NCBI GenBank assembly: GCA_963556145.1 | Contig: OY744465.1 | Span: forward strand, 5,518,001 to 5,582,000 | Length of the DNA stretch: 64,000 nt | From: Hygrocybe punicea | Taxonomy: Eukaryota; Basidiomycota; Agaricomycetes; Agaricales; Hygrophoraceae | Direction: 5' to 3' | Part shown: positions 12,701 through 22,814 of the stretch, piece by piece | Numbering within the stretch: position 1 is the stretch's first letter | Layout: each line of letters starts with the position of its first letter | Notes under the pieces: generated by a model | Database searches by the model: none | What the model saw: the letters and a program-made list of their open reading frames with translations, nothing else | Told to the model about the DNA's origin: nothing | Program-made: the position numbers and the translations under genes

Positions 12701-13500
12701 TCCTTTGCATTGGTAAAGACCGTACCAGTGCGCCAATAATGTTCAAAATGAGATGATTGGATATTGACCACGTCCATCATGAAAGGACCGGCCGAGCGAG
12801 AAGTCGAATATAGTGTGCCAGTGGTAGATCCGCTACCAAGGTAATTTTTGTATGTACTCAGGAACATAGCCAGGATGCGATCGTTCTTCTCATTGGAGAA
12901 GCTTGGAGCACGTACGTATAACATCCAGTGGTGATGAAGCTGGGCTAAGGTATGGCGATCACAGACACGCAGAAATGCGGAGTACTGAGAATCTGCCCAC
13001 GCTTCTAGATCACCGGATATTGATACGAGCTTCTGACATTGTTTAACGAGCAATGTCAGCGAGGCTTGGTCAAGTTTGAAATGGTAAAATATGTTCCAAA
13101 TACGAGTTGTCGGGCATCCATCAACGACTAAGGTAAAGAGAAGAACATTGCGGGCTACGTTCAACGTAAGTGGTTAGCAGGAAAAAAACTCATGTCGAGG
13201 ACCAAGGATAAGTGACCTAATACGGCTGGCTCAAGATCGCAGCATGTGAAGTCGAGACTGCGCGGCTCTTCGAGGAGTGAAATCAGCGCTCGAGATTGAG
13301 CCTCGGAAGACATCGAACTCACTGCTTGGAGACTTGATGGACGCGTAGAGCGTATACAATATGCTGCGGGGGTCGCCACATCCGAGAAGTAGAATCTTCG
13401 CGTTCTCTTCTGGAGGTAAGCCCTGGGTCAAGCAAACCGGGGCAGTGTTCCCTATGGCATAGTAGAATATTTTGTTGGGCCAGAAGCACGGATGAGACAT
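9758..13500 (-). CDS. DUF4470 and MYND zinc-finger protein
   Basis: Large protein of a basidiomycete-expanded family, molecular role unknown. Exons 13500-13323, 13267-13217, 13154-10840 and 10780-9758 join in frame to 1,188 residues. The N-terminal DUF4470 region reads FYYAIGNTAPVCLTQGLPPE, ILLLGCGDPRSILYTLY and, after two short introns, LDFTCCDLEPAVLARNVLLF. The C-terminal 45 residues form a MYND finger: CARCGKG, then RCSRCTKTVYC, CQNADW and HKLGC, giving the usual C/H spacing for two zinc ions. The first intron has a consensus GTGAGT donor. The long middle has no motif I recognise. MYND fingers usually bind proline-rich partners, so a protein-interaction role is inferred only. Its 3' end faces PET8. 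Confidence 0.88.
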
Positions 13501-13939
13501 GGTGGCAAAGCTATCGATGAACTATCGATGAAAGAAAGCCTGAGCCTCGGCCCGGGGGGAGAGGCGGAGTTGATAACCGGAAGTTTCCTTTTGTAGACCG
13601 TGTCATCGGAGTAAAAATTTGACGCGCTATTTACGGTAATCAATTCTTCGTATGGCAACCGAGAGTGATCAGCTGCAAATCAAGAATGATCAGCTCCAAA
13701 TCGGGAGGAGTTAGCTCCAAATCGAGAGGATGCCGAGCAATTACCATTCGGCTGGCTGAAATGACCCCGAACAGTGCCTCAGCAATATTTTTGTCGTAGC
13801 TTGTGGGTTCTCTATATGATGACAACAAATCCTGGCAATAGTATTGAAACTACAGCAAAATGACAGTGGTCCATGGCACACTAGTTTACTTATTCAAGCT
13901 GGGGACAATGCATCAGGAAAACCTGATATTACTTATTCT
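13501..13939. other. AT-rich intergenic DNA
   Basis: Start of the repeat-rich block. A short direct repeat around a TGATCAGCTCCAAATC-like unit lies at about 13,667-13,735. No gene is supportable. Confidence 0.5.
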
Positions 13940-14668
13940 AACTTATTATTGCTTTTTGGCATGGCACAAATTTCCAAATTAGTATATGCAATGTGGCTGT
14001 AATGAACTTTTGAATTTTATCTCAACAAAGAATGATCAGATGGCCTCACATTGTATGGGAAAGTTGATCAGAAAATTATTCTCTAGATTCTCATGAAGAA
14101 ATTGAAATGATTTGTCTCAGAAATGACATGTTAAGATAATACACTGAATTTTATGTCTTTTGAATTCTTTAACAATTCTGAGTGCAACTCCACAGTCAAT
14201 TGTTGCTTGAGTGATCTTGGTATAGTATTTCTGATGTGCCAGTGGTATTTTGGTGTCATCAATGTCCTCCCATAATATGCCTTTACAATATACTTATATC
14301 ATATACTGACTAAATTATCAAAACATATAGTATGATAACAGTTGTAATACCAAAATATTGCTGGCACACCAGCAATCGTATACCAAGATCACTCAAACAA
14401 TAATTGACTGTGGAGTTGCACTCAGAATTTCTAAAGAATTCAAAAGACATAAAATTCAGTGTATTATCTTGACATGTTATTTCTAGGACAAATCCTTTCA
14501 ATTTCTTCACAAGCATCTAGGGAATAATTTTCTGATAAACTTTGCTGTACAATGTGAAGCCATCTGATCCTTCTTTGTTGAGATAAAATTCAAAAGTTCA
14601 TTATGGCCACTTTACATATACTAATTTGGAAATTTGTGATGCCAATATATAAACAGCAATAATAATGT
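13940..14668. repeat. Large imperfect palindrome, arms of about 320 bp
   Basis: The left arm (about 13,940-14,262) is closely repeated in reverse complement at about 14,341-14,668, with about 80 bp of spacer. Landmarks on both arms are a block containing GAATTCAAAAGACATAAAAT, a GTGCAACTCCACAGTCAATT block and a CCAAATTAGTATATG block. AT-rich, no ORF. Could be a foldback-type MITE or two MITE copies inserted head to head. No clean target duplication was identified. Confidence 0.8.
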
Positions 14669-17600
14669 GACTTAAATTATCTTGAAATTTATATCAAGAC
14701 AATTCAAGTATAACTCAATTAAGTCACACTGTCTTGGCCTAAGTAGGTACAGTTTATTGATCCTACCTTAGTTTCTGATCAAGACAAATTAAGATGATGA
14801 ATCAATTGACAAAGATCCATTGATTAAGAATGGCTAATCACGCTTACTCAGATTGTCTTTTGAGTGCAGTAAGGTGTCTGTGGTCCAGCTCTGAATTCAG
14901 AAGCTGGACCCAGGCTGAAGTAGAAATATTATAAGAACGAAGTAATACAAAGTAAACAGAAAGACAGGAGGCTGTGGAACTGTGTACAGAAAAAGGGGTA
15001 AGCGGAAAGGGTGGGAGAATGTAAGATGGCAAGAGACTGAAAATGAGAGGTGAAGAAATTAAGAGGAAGGGAGGAGAAAAGGATAACTTACTCGAGGTGA
15101 GACTGAGACGTGATGAGGATGGCAGTCTCAGCCTCGAGAGGTGTTTATATAATGTGAAAGGGGTAAAGTAAGACAGGGTCATCCTCGGTCTCGAAAGGGC
15201 AAAGGATGAGGCAGGAAGTGTGCATGGGCTCCAAGATGATGAGGGAGTACGCATGGGCTCCAAGTCAAGCATCGGTTGACTGGGGGGAGGACATATGCAT
15301 CACTCTGAAGCTTCTTCAAGTGTAATTAGACTATAGTAAATAAATAATTTAAAAATTGACTAAATCAAGACTGTGAACTTCACTAAGAGAAATCAAGACA
15401 TGAAAAATGGTGCAAGTGGCATAAAATACCAGCATAATGCAGAGACTCAGAGTTGGGAAAGGCACAGCAATGAGTGGAAATCATCAGGAAAAACACTAAT
15501 GCTCTGAGGCACTCTGAGACTTTGATCTTCTGCGACTTTGGAGATTTTGAGTTATCACACTTTGAAGTATTTCATTTGTTCTCTTTGTTCTCTATTTTCA
15601 TTTATTGTTCTCTCTACCTATCCTTTCCTCTATATGCCTTTTATCTCACACATCTCCTTTTAGTATTATCCTTTCATCCCTCTTTCTTTGTCCTTCCAGC
15701 TTGTATACCTGCCTGTATGAGCCACTAGACAGAGAACCCCTAGAGAATCAAGACAGACTGTCATTCCTCCTTCATCTCAGAGCTTCTCCTTCATCCTAGT
15801 TCTGTTCTCTTCAAATTCTATCATGTTCTCTCACACTGGATGCAAGCCATAGTATTTCTACTCAAAATATTCTTGAAATTAATCCATGTTACTTTATCAC
15901 ATCATTGTAAGAAAAAGTTTAAAAACATTTTGAATAATTTCTGTTCATTCAAAGGAAGTTATCATAAAAATATCTTGAGTGCTATCATAAAAGAAATACA
16001 ATTTCACAGTCTTTGAACATCTTTTCTTTTCTTATAATTTTTATCATATCTTTACCATACCTTTTTCAGAAATATACAAAAAATATGCACTATATATCTT
16101 AATGTTTTCTGTAAATGACATGTGAAAATAATATGGATTGATTTCAAAACAATTTCATGATATTTTTATTAGAAATATTATCGCTTGCTACTACAGGACA
16201 TTCTTTATACTTTAAATGGTGGTGTTTCATCATGTTGAGACCAGGTCACGCAGTTAAGATACAGCGAGAATGTCGAAGCCGCATGCACATAACTCAGCAT
16301 CAGTTGTGCAGATCGCTGTGACGGCGAGTTCTGTTGTAGACCTGGAAAGCAGATGGTGGAGCAGATCCCCCTGCCATTCCTCACATCCTGCTCTGACAAC
16401 AATGACAACAACATGGCCCATGTCTACAATGAAAACCATGGCCTAAGGCATGAGTGTGAAATGAAATCTGCCCCCATTTCTGGCCTGCCACCTTTACCTA
16501 TGCCCTTTCTGTTGTCCCTGGATACCATTCCTGATGTATGCCCCACATTTGCATACCAGCAGTCCCCAAACATGTCCCCACAATCACCATTTTGATGCAT
16601 CCCACCATCCCCCAAAATGCCATTTCCATCATCTCTTTGTCCTCAATATGTATGAGCATCCCACCATGTCCAACTCCATTTTGCCCCCATTTTGCCACTT
16701 CCCATGCTTCTTCTGACCCCTCCTACATATTGGAATTATGTGGAATCCGCCACTCAAGCAGAGAATTATGTAGACTTATCCTGACTAATTAGTAATACTG
16801 TTAGTAAGCATTTAGGAATATTCTAGCATACATTCCCTAGTATTTTTAAAAAGGACACTGTATGTACTCTATTTATAGTCTTATAGTTTCCAACAACACT
16901 TTCCTATAGTCATTCCTGTATGTACTTGTAATCTTGTTTGTGGATTGTAATACACAATCATCTATTATACTTACTATGGTTCTTGGGGTCGGGTGTCGTT
17001 AGTCAGCTTTGGAGAATCAAAAATCTGGACTTTGAGGCTGATCACTCTTGGTTTCCATACTTTGCCAATCCAGCTGCAGTCGAGTCGATATATAAATCAC
17101 ATGTCATGGTCGAAGTAGGATTTGCACAACTATCCACCTTGTTTCAACTGACATGGCCTCTCAGAACGATACAGGGCTGCGAAGGAGCAAATGAACCAAA
17201 ACCATCGCCTCTGCTGAAACTGCCTCCATACGGGTGCACTCATCTGCTGCAGTCGCCACAAAGGTGATGCGGAACACGAGGTCAAAACATGCTGCGATCA
17301 ACTCTGGATGACGTAAATGTGTCAGACATGGCCCTACCAAGAAATCCATCAAACAGACTAAAATCAACATGAAAGCAAATCACAAATATAAAGGAAAGGA
17401 GAAAAATAGAGCGGAAGAGATGGAAAGTGATTCTGCATCTGACAACGAGGAAGATAAGTTGAAAAGCACAGTGGAGGCGGTATCCACTCTTCCTTGTCTC
17501 CATATTGAATATTTGTTCTGATTGCCAACCCTTTCTCAGACATTCAAAGCAGCTGCGGACCAACATGTTTTGCTTATGTGGCTCAAGTACTGGATATATG

Positions 17601-17680
17601 ATTCCCCCCACCCCTCTTCCTTCCGCTGATCACTCCTGTCTGTTTTCCCATCATTCAAGAATATTCGCCTGCCCTCCCGG
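14669..17680. other. Non-coding, AT-rich repeat remnants
   Basis: No protein-coding gene is supported. A perfect 29-base hairpin-forming sequence lies at 14,882-14,910 (GGTCCAGCT, CTGAATTCAG, then AGCTGGACC). Purine-biased DNA follows at 14,980-15,250. At 16,309 a short piece matches the first 35 or so bases of the LTR-like family found at 17,681 and 37,439. The rest (16,350-17,670) has only short unrelated frames. Confidence 0.5.
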
Positions 17681-19509
17681 TGTGACAACGAGTTCGGTTG
17701 TGGACCCGGAATTGGATCTATGGAAAGGGGTGATCTGCTAGAAAGAGATCAGAGGAGTAAAGTCTTTCTATAGTGTCTAGTCAATCCAACCCGAATCCAG
17801 GGTTCCAGATCAGAGGGGAAGTGTAGGGGAAAGGATGAAGAGAGTAATAGACGATATAGAGAGAGGACTAAAACTATAGATCTGAGATGGGACGATAAGA
17901 TGTAATATGATGTGGTTGTAGTATAAGAGTACATCTTTTATACTACTGGGAGGGATCCTGTGCTGTAGTAACTATGTACTACAAGCGAAGGCTGTAAGTG
18001 ATAGGGGGAGTGGAGTGGAGAATAGGAGGAGTGATGCTATGTACTAAGAGACAGGAAACGAAGATATATGATGTACAACTATATACATACTAATTCCGGG
18101 TCATTAGAGACATCGCATCTTGAGTAGGAACGATTCTGGAGGGGGAATCCGGAGCGGAATCAGTGGAAAAGACCGGAATCAGGCGGAATTGACGATATAT
18201 GAATGGGAATGGACGGGGACGATGTGGGATATGAAGAGGATTCGGGTCCAGACGACCCGGAGCCTCTACTAGTGTTGCCGAAGTTCAGTTCGGTCCGGTT
18301 CCGACCCTTTTTGGCGGAACCGCGAACTGAACTTCGGGTCCGGTTTGGCGCATGGCCAAACCTGGACCCGGACAGCATTGAACTGTTTCTCCGTGTTCAG
18401 TCTGGGTTCAGACGCGGTCTGAACCCCGGACCGAGGTGGGCTCACCCCATGAGCTCTGTTCTCCTCGTGAATGGCAGGCACGTATCAATCGATACGGCGC
18501 TACACTTCGCGAGGTAGTTGGGCTGCGGGGGAGCCGTCCGGCGCTGCTGCTGCTGCTGCCACTGCCACTGCTGCTGTTGCTGCCGCTGCCAGTGCTACTG
18601 CTGCTGCCGTCGCCGTTGCTGCTGCCACTGCTGCTGCTGCTGTTGCGGCCGTTGCTGCTGCTGCTGCTGCCACTGTTGCTGCTGCTGCTGCTGCCGCTCC
18701 TGCGCTCCTGCTGCAGCCATTGCCATTGCCGCTGCCGCTGTTGCTGCTGCTGCCGGCATTGCTGCTGCTGCTAGCCGTTGTGGTTGTGGTTGCCGTTAAC
18801 GTTGTTGCCGCCGCTGGTGGTGATGTTGGATGGCTTTGGCTGTTGCCGCTGCCGCTGCCACTGCTGCTGCTGCCATTGTTGCCGGCGCTGCTGCTTCCGC
18901 TGTTGCTGCTGCTGCTGGCCATTGCTGTTGTCGTTGCCTGGTTGCTGTTGCCATTTCCGTTTCCGTTGCCGCCGCTGGTGGTGGTGGTGGTGGTGTTGCG
19001 GCTGTCCCGCGTCCGTTGGCATTGCGTTGGCGTTGGCATTCAACTTGTGCCAAGGTGGGTGTGGTCGCGATGTGGTCGCGGTCGAGTTGCCTGTCGCAAA
19101 TAACATTAGTAAAGTTAAGAAAAAACCGAAACATACCTTGATGAACACAACACAATTTGTGTTGTGTTCAACCCGCGTTGATGTTGCTGTGTTGCGTGTG
19201 TTGCTGTGTTGCGTGTGTTGCTGTGTTGCGTGAAAGGTCACGGCCAGTCACATGATGCCGTTTAACACGAAATAGTAAGTAAAGAAATACGAAAAACAAA
19301 TGAAATCAATACCTTAAAAATATCCGCGTTCGCGGTTTGAACGCGGTTTGGAGCCATTCAGGAAATCCGGCAGGCCTCGAAACCCGGAACTGAACCCGCG
19401 GTCCAGTTCAGCACTTGGCTGAACTTAGACCGAACTTAGGGTTCGGTTCGGGGTTTGAACCGGGTTCGGCTAGGTTCGGAACTGAACTACGGCAACACTA
19501 GCCTCTACA
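17681..19509 (+). mobile_element. LTR-like element (TGTGAC...CTCTACA family), interrupted by a hAT-like insertion
   Basis: Bases 17,681-18,269 plus the end at 19,501-19,509 match the 606-bp element at 37,439-38,044 along its length. Landmarks are the GGTGATCTGCTAGAAAGAGA block, the GATCCTGTGCTGTRGTAACT block and the terminal GAGCCTCTACA. It starts TG and ends CA like an LTR. I see no target duplication here, so this copy may be a recombinant. The hAT-like element is inserted nine bases before its end. Confidence 0.75.
18270..19500. mobile_element. Non-autonomous hAT-like element with triplet-repeat cargo
   Basis: 1,231 bp bounded by terminal inverted repeats starting TAGTGTTGCCG (left) and ending CGGCAACACTA (right), with GAAGTTCAGTTCGGT-like subterminal inverted matches. 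It is flanked by an exact 8-bp duplication, GCCTCTAC (18,262-18,269 and 19,501-19,508). An 8-bp duplication and TAGTGTTG-type ends are hAT characters. The related element at 37,439-38,044 shows the unoccupied site. The interior is dominated by CTG/CCG-type triplet runs (about 18,540-19,020) open in several frames. No transposase is encoded, so it needs one in trans. Confidence 0.88.
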
Positions 19510-19579
19510 ATGGTATATCTCATTGTCCCACACTCAAAGCTGGTTGATTGGTTGACATATCAGACAACAACTCCTCAAC

Positions 19580-19846
19580 ATGCTCATCACCATGCACAAC
19601 GCTGGTGTTGTCCATGGCAACCTTGATCTATGGAACTTGCTCATCAATGCTGATGGTCAGGCAACCATCATCGACTTCAGCCATGCTGAACTTTCAGACA
19701 AGGAGCCCAGGATGGAGTATGAGATACAGAAGCTTGGCAAGGTGCTAGATGGTCATAATGCTTGGGTGGAGGAGCAGTGGGTAAAGAAGATTGCTAAGAG
19801 AAGGGCTAAGTTTATGGTGGCGCATATTCCTGCAGCCCCAGGTTAG
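19580..19846 (+). pseudogene. Protein-kinase-like fragment
   Basis: An 88-codon frame carrying a degenerate catalytic loop and activation-segment pair, VVHGNLDLWNLLINADG then ATIIDFSHAEL. This resembles the RIO/Fun-type kinase-like proteins abundant in agaricomycetes. Only about 60 residues of kinase core are seen, with no N-lobe, and it sits between transposons. I read it as a gene remnant. Catalytic Asp of HxD is replaced by Asn, so activity is unlikely. Confidence 0.6.
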
Positions 19847-20263
19847 TGTCTCATGAAATGGTGGGGTCGAATGGACATGATATCACAACATACTTTGGTC
19901 GACAGTACTGCTGGGGCAACAGTGTACTACATTCCCATTTGGAGGATTCTTGTCTGCCCCAAATTGTTTATCCAGATATCAATCTGACTATTTAACAGGG
20001 AGGTTTCCTGACCATGTACTTAATACTAGTAATCAATAAACCACATAGTGGAACCAGAAACACGACTAGAAAGCAAAATGATTTTACAGTAAACACAGAA
20101 CAAGTTGAAAGCAGAGATCAAAAGCATAGAGCAAAAGCAAGATCAGAGCAACACAGTTAGCAAAAAAAACAAAGCAAAGTCAAAAGCAGAGAGTCAAAAC
20201 GAGAACAGAGAAACACGGATAGCAAAAAAATTAAAGCAAAGCATAACCAGGGTATTTGAGGTG
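19847..20263. other. Intergenic, no supported gene
   Basis: Short purine-rich stretch with Lys/Gln/Ser-coding frames (20,105-20,250) that look compositional. Nothing recognisable. Confidence 0.4.
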
Positions 20264-20497
20264 TCAACGTCTGGCCCTCTCCTTTCCACGTGCACGGACG
20301 TCAGGGCCATATTCCCTGAGGATGTCATGGAGCAGACTTATTTCATTACGGTGGGCATTCCTGGCAGACAACATTAAGGCCTGATCGAAATCAATGATTG
20401 TAGTCCTGCCAGTGTCATAAATGAAAAGGTTTGAGGGTTGAAGATTTCTGTGTGCAACACCTGCCGCATGAATACCCTGAAGCACATCACGGAACAC
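20264..20497 (-). pseudogene. Second protein-kinase-like fragment, truncated by an LTR-like insertion
   Basis: The minus-strand frame reads VFRDVLQGIHAAGVAHRNLQ then PSNLFIYDTGRTTIIDFDQA, a kinase catalytic loop (HRNLQPSN) and DFD motif. The 5' side stops exactly at the LTR-like element starting at 20,498, whose 4-bp target copy ACAC is at 20,494-20,497. The rest of the gene is missing or lies across the insertion, upstream of the coiled-coil gene. Confidence 0.62.
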
Positions 20498-22185
20498 TGT
20501 AGATGCAGGTTTGGGGTGGCTTTGGAAGATAGATCCTAACCAGAGGGTGTCAGCTTGAAAGTGACAGTGGATAATCAATGTCAGGGGTAGTGGTAAAAGA
20601 GTAGTAAAAGAAAAGCCGCCATATAAAACTAAGGAAATGGACAAATAACGATAAACTGGACTGAAAATGAATAAATAAAAATGAACCCGACAATGCCAAC
20701 AATGTTGGGTATGGCAGGTCAGGTCAGGTCAGGTCGGGTCGGGTCGGGTCAGAAACGATGAACAAAAGATAGGAACTAAGAGGAGGTCAATGAGGACAAC
20801 TACGAAAGTCTAAGAGTTTACGAGGACAAGCATTTGAAGAGATTGAAAGATGCTTCTGACTGTAAGGAAATGGGGACTAAGGGTATCTTTTTCTTGTATG
20901 GTCGTTGGGGACTGTTTTTATAGTACATAGATGGGTAGTCTACTTTTGGTCATGTCTATTTTGGCTGATGGAAACTACAAAGGAAAGTTGGAAAGGGGAT
21001 CTGAAGTAGTGTTGCCAAAGTTCAGTTCGGTCCAGTTTTTCGCTATTTTTGAAAAACCGGAACCGGAACCATTGGTTTGGTTCAGCCAAATGCCAAACCC
21101 GAACTGGAACCGTGTCAAACGGTTTCACGGTGTTCGGTCTGCGTTCAAGCGTGGTTCGAACCGCAAACCAACCTCCAAATACCTCGCGTGGGCCAGATGC
21201 GTGTCAATTGACGTGGCTGTCACCCTCACAAGGTAGATGGGGGGGCGCTCCATCTGTTTTTGCGAGGTTGGGTTGGGGGGCACTTTCCATGGGCATCCAC
21301 ATGTGCTACCTACCTCGCAAAGAACGGGGACGCATCAATTGACACGCTCCATCTGTTTTCGTGAGGTTGGATGGGGCCAGGGACTTTCCATGGGCGTCCG
21401 CACGTGCTGATGACCTCACAAAGAATGGGGCACGTCAATTGACGCGCTCCATCTGTTTTCGTGAGATTGGATGGGGCTGGGGACTTCCTATGGGCCGCCT
21501 TGTCCATTCCCCTCGTTAGCCGATGTCGTTGGGACTGGATTTGGGGGACGTACCTGGGCCAGTAGGTGGGCGCACCACCCTCCCAGCCTTCAACTCCCCA
21601 TCGTCGTCGTCATCGTCGTCGTGTTGGTGTTGGTGTTGTAAGTGGTGGTGGAGGTGACAATGGTCGCGATCATCCACGTTTGACGCGGCAGGTGGCTGCT
21701 GCCACCGGTGTTGCTCTGCTGCTGCTGCTGGCATTGCTGTTGCTGCTGCTGCTGCTGCAGTTGCAGTTGCAGTTGCAGTTGCTGCTGCACAGTACAAAGC
21801 CATGGATTGTAACGTAAGGGAAATACGAGGATGATCTCAGATTTTCCGATGTTATCCTCACATTGTCACTGAAATCCTTCCTCCGGATGATGTCAAGGTA
21901 ATTACATGATTTTCCATCATATCTACTGCATTTCGCTCGAAGTTTTCTCATGTTATCCCCAACATTCCTGACGAGGGTATACACACAGAATTAATAATTA
22001 ATAATATTATTATTGCTTTATAATCGATCGTTATAATCGGTATATATAAATAATAATATATATATCGCTCATGCCTGTTGGCACATTGTAAACTAACGTC
22101 AAATGAATGCCATATCATGCTGTGCGCGTCACGAGAACGTTTACGAGGATTTGTGACATGTCAAGCTCGAGGTGCAGCCTCTACA
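20498..22185 (+). mobile_element. LTR-like element (TGTAGATGC...CTCTACA family) with nested material
   Basis: Begins TGTAGATGCAGGTT and ends GCAGCCTCTACA, flanked by ACAC (20,494-20,497 and 22,186-22,189). The first 500 bp match the 909-bp element at 29,179-30,087, including AGATCCTAACCAGA, the GGGTC pentamer run (about 20,720-20,750) and the segment around 20,940-21,000. The extra length comes mainly from a hAT-like end at 21,007 and CTG-rich DNA. The right end lies 43 bp upstream of the ATG of the coiled-coil gene, so it could affect that promoter. Confidence 0.75.
21007..21240. mobile_element. Left end of a hAT-like element nested in the LTR-like element
   Basis: Starts TAGTGTTGCCAAAGTTCAGT and follows the subterminal sequence of the element at 18,270 (TTCAGTTCGGTCC, then a GTTTCNCGGTGTTCGGTCTG block). 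No matching right end was found before 22,185, so it is truncated or rearranged. After it come three copies of a module with a (T)CAATTGACG core (21,207-21,440) and CTG-rich DNA (21,720-21,790). Confidence 0.6.
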
Positions 22186-22814
22186 ACACTGCCAGTCCCC
22201 ACCACAAAGTTGCTGACGCTCGTGCCCAATGTCTTCAGCTTCTGGTGCTAGCGTGCCGACGTCTGGTACTGGCACATCCATATCTGCCTCAGGATCGGCT
22301 GCCTCCAGTAAACCATCCTCGAGTCATGGTGCAGGAGGGCACAAGGCGGCAGCTCTGATTGCAAATGTCAATGACCAGAAACTAAGGATAACTCAACTTG
22401 AGACTGACAACGAAAAGCTGAGAGCCGAGGTGGACCTTGTCAGAAACTGGTGCAAGAAATACAAGAAGAAGTTCGATGAAATGATGGGTATAACGCAGGA
22501 GAAGTTTGAACATATGGATGGAAAATTCAAAAAATTAGCGGCAGATTTTGAAACTGCAAAGGCGACACATTTAACACATACCAGTGGGTCCGAGAGCCCA
22601 AGTGACGATTCAGAAGCAGAAAGAGTCCAGTTATTGATGAAGAAGGAACAAAAGGCAGTGGAGGCAAGCGTAGTGGCATTTTCAGACACAAACCTGTTGG
22701 TTAGTTCAGTCGTCATCCATATTTAATTTCATATTATTCACGCCAATGCAAAGGAACTTACCAGATACGTCTTTCCACTGCGGCTCGGCATCCCTAAACT
22801 TAAGGCTGAAAAGC

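Noticed and set aside
14844..15272. 142-codon minus-strand ORF
   Set aside because: Compositional Ser/Leu/Pro frame opposite purine-rich DNA; no domain, no splice context.
18471..19241. Long ORFs on both strands with poly-Ala, poly-Leu, poly-Gln, poly-Ser
   Set aside because: Frames follow triplet repeats inside a hAT-like element, in several frames at once; no non-repetitive protein sequence.
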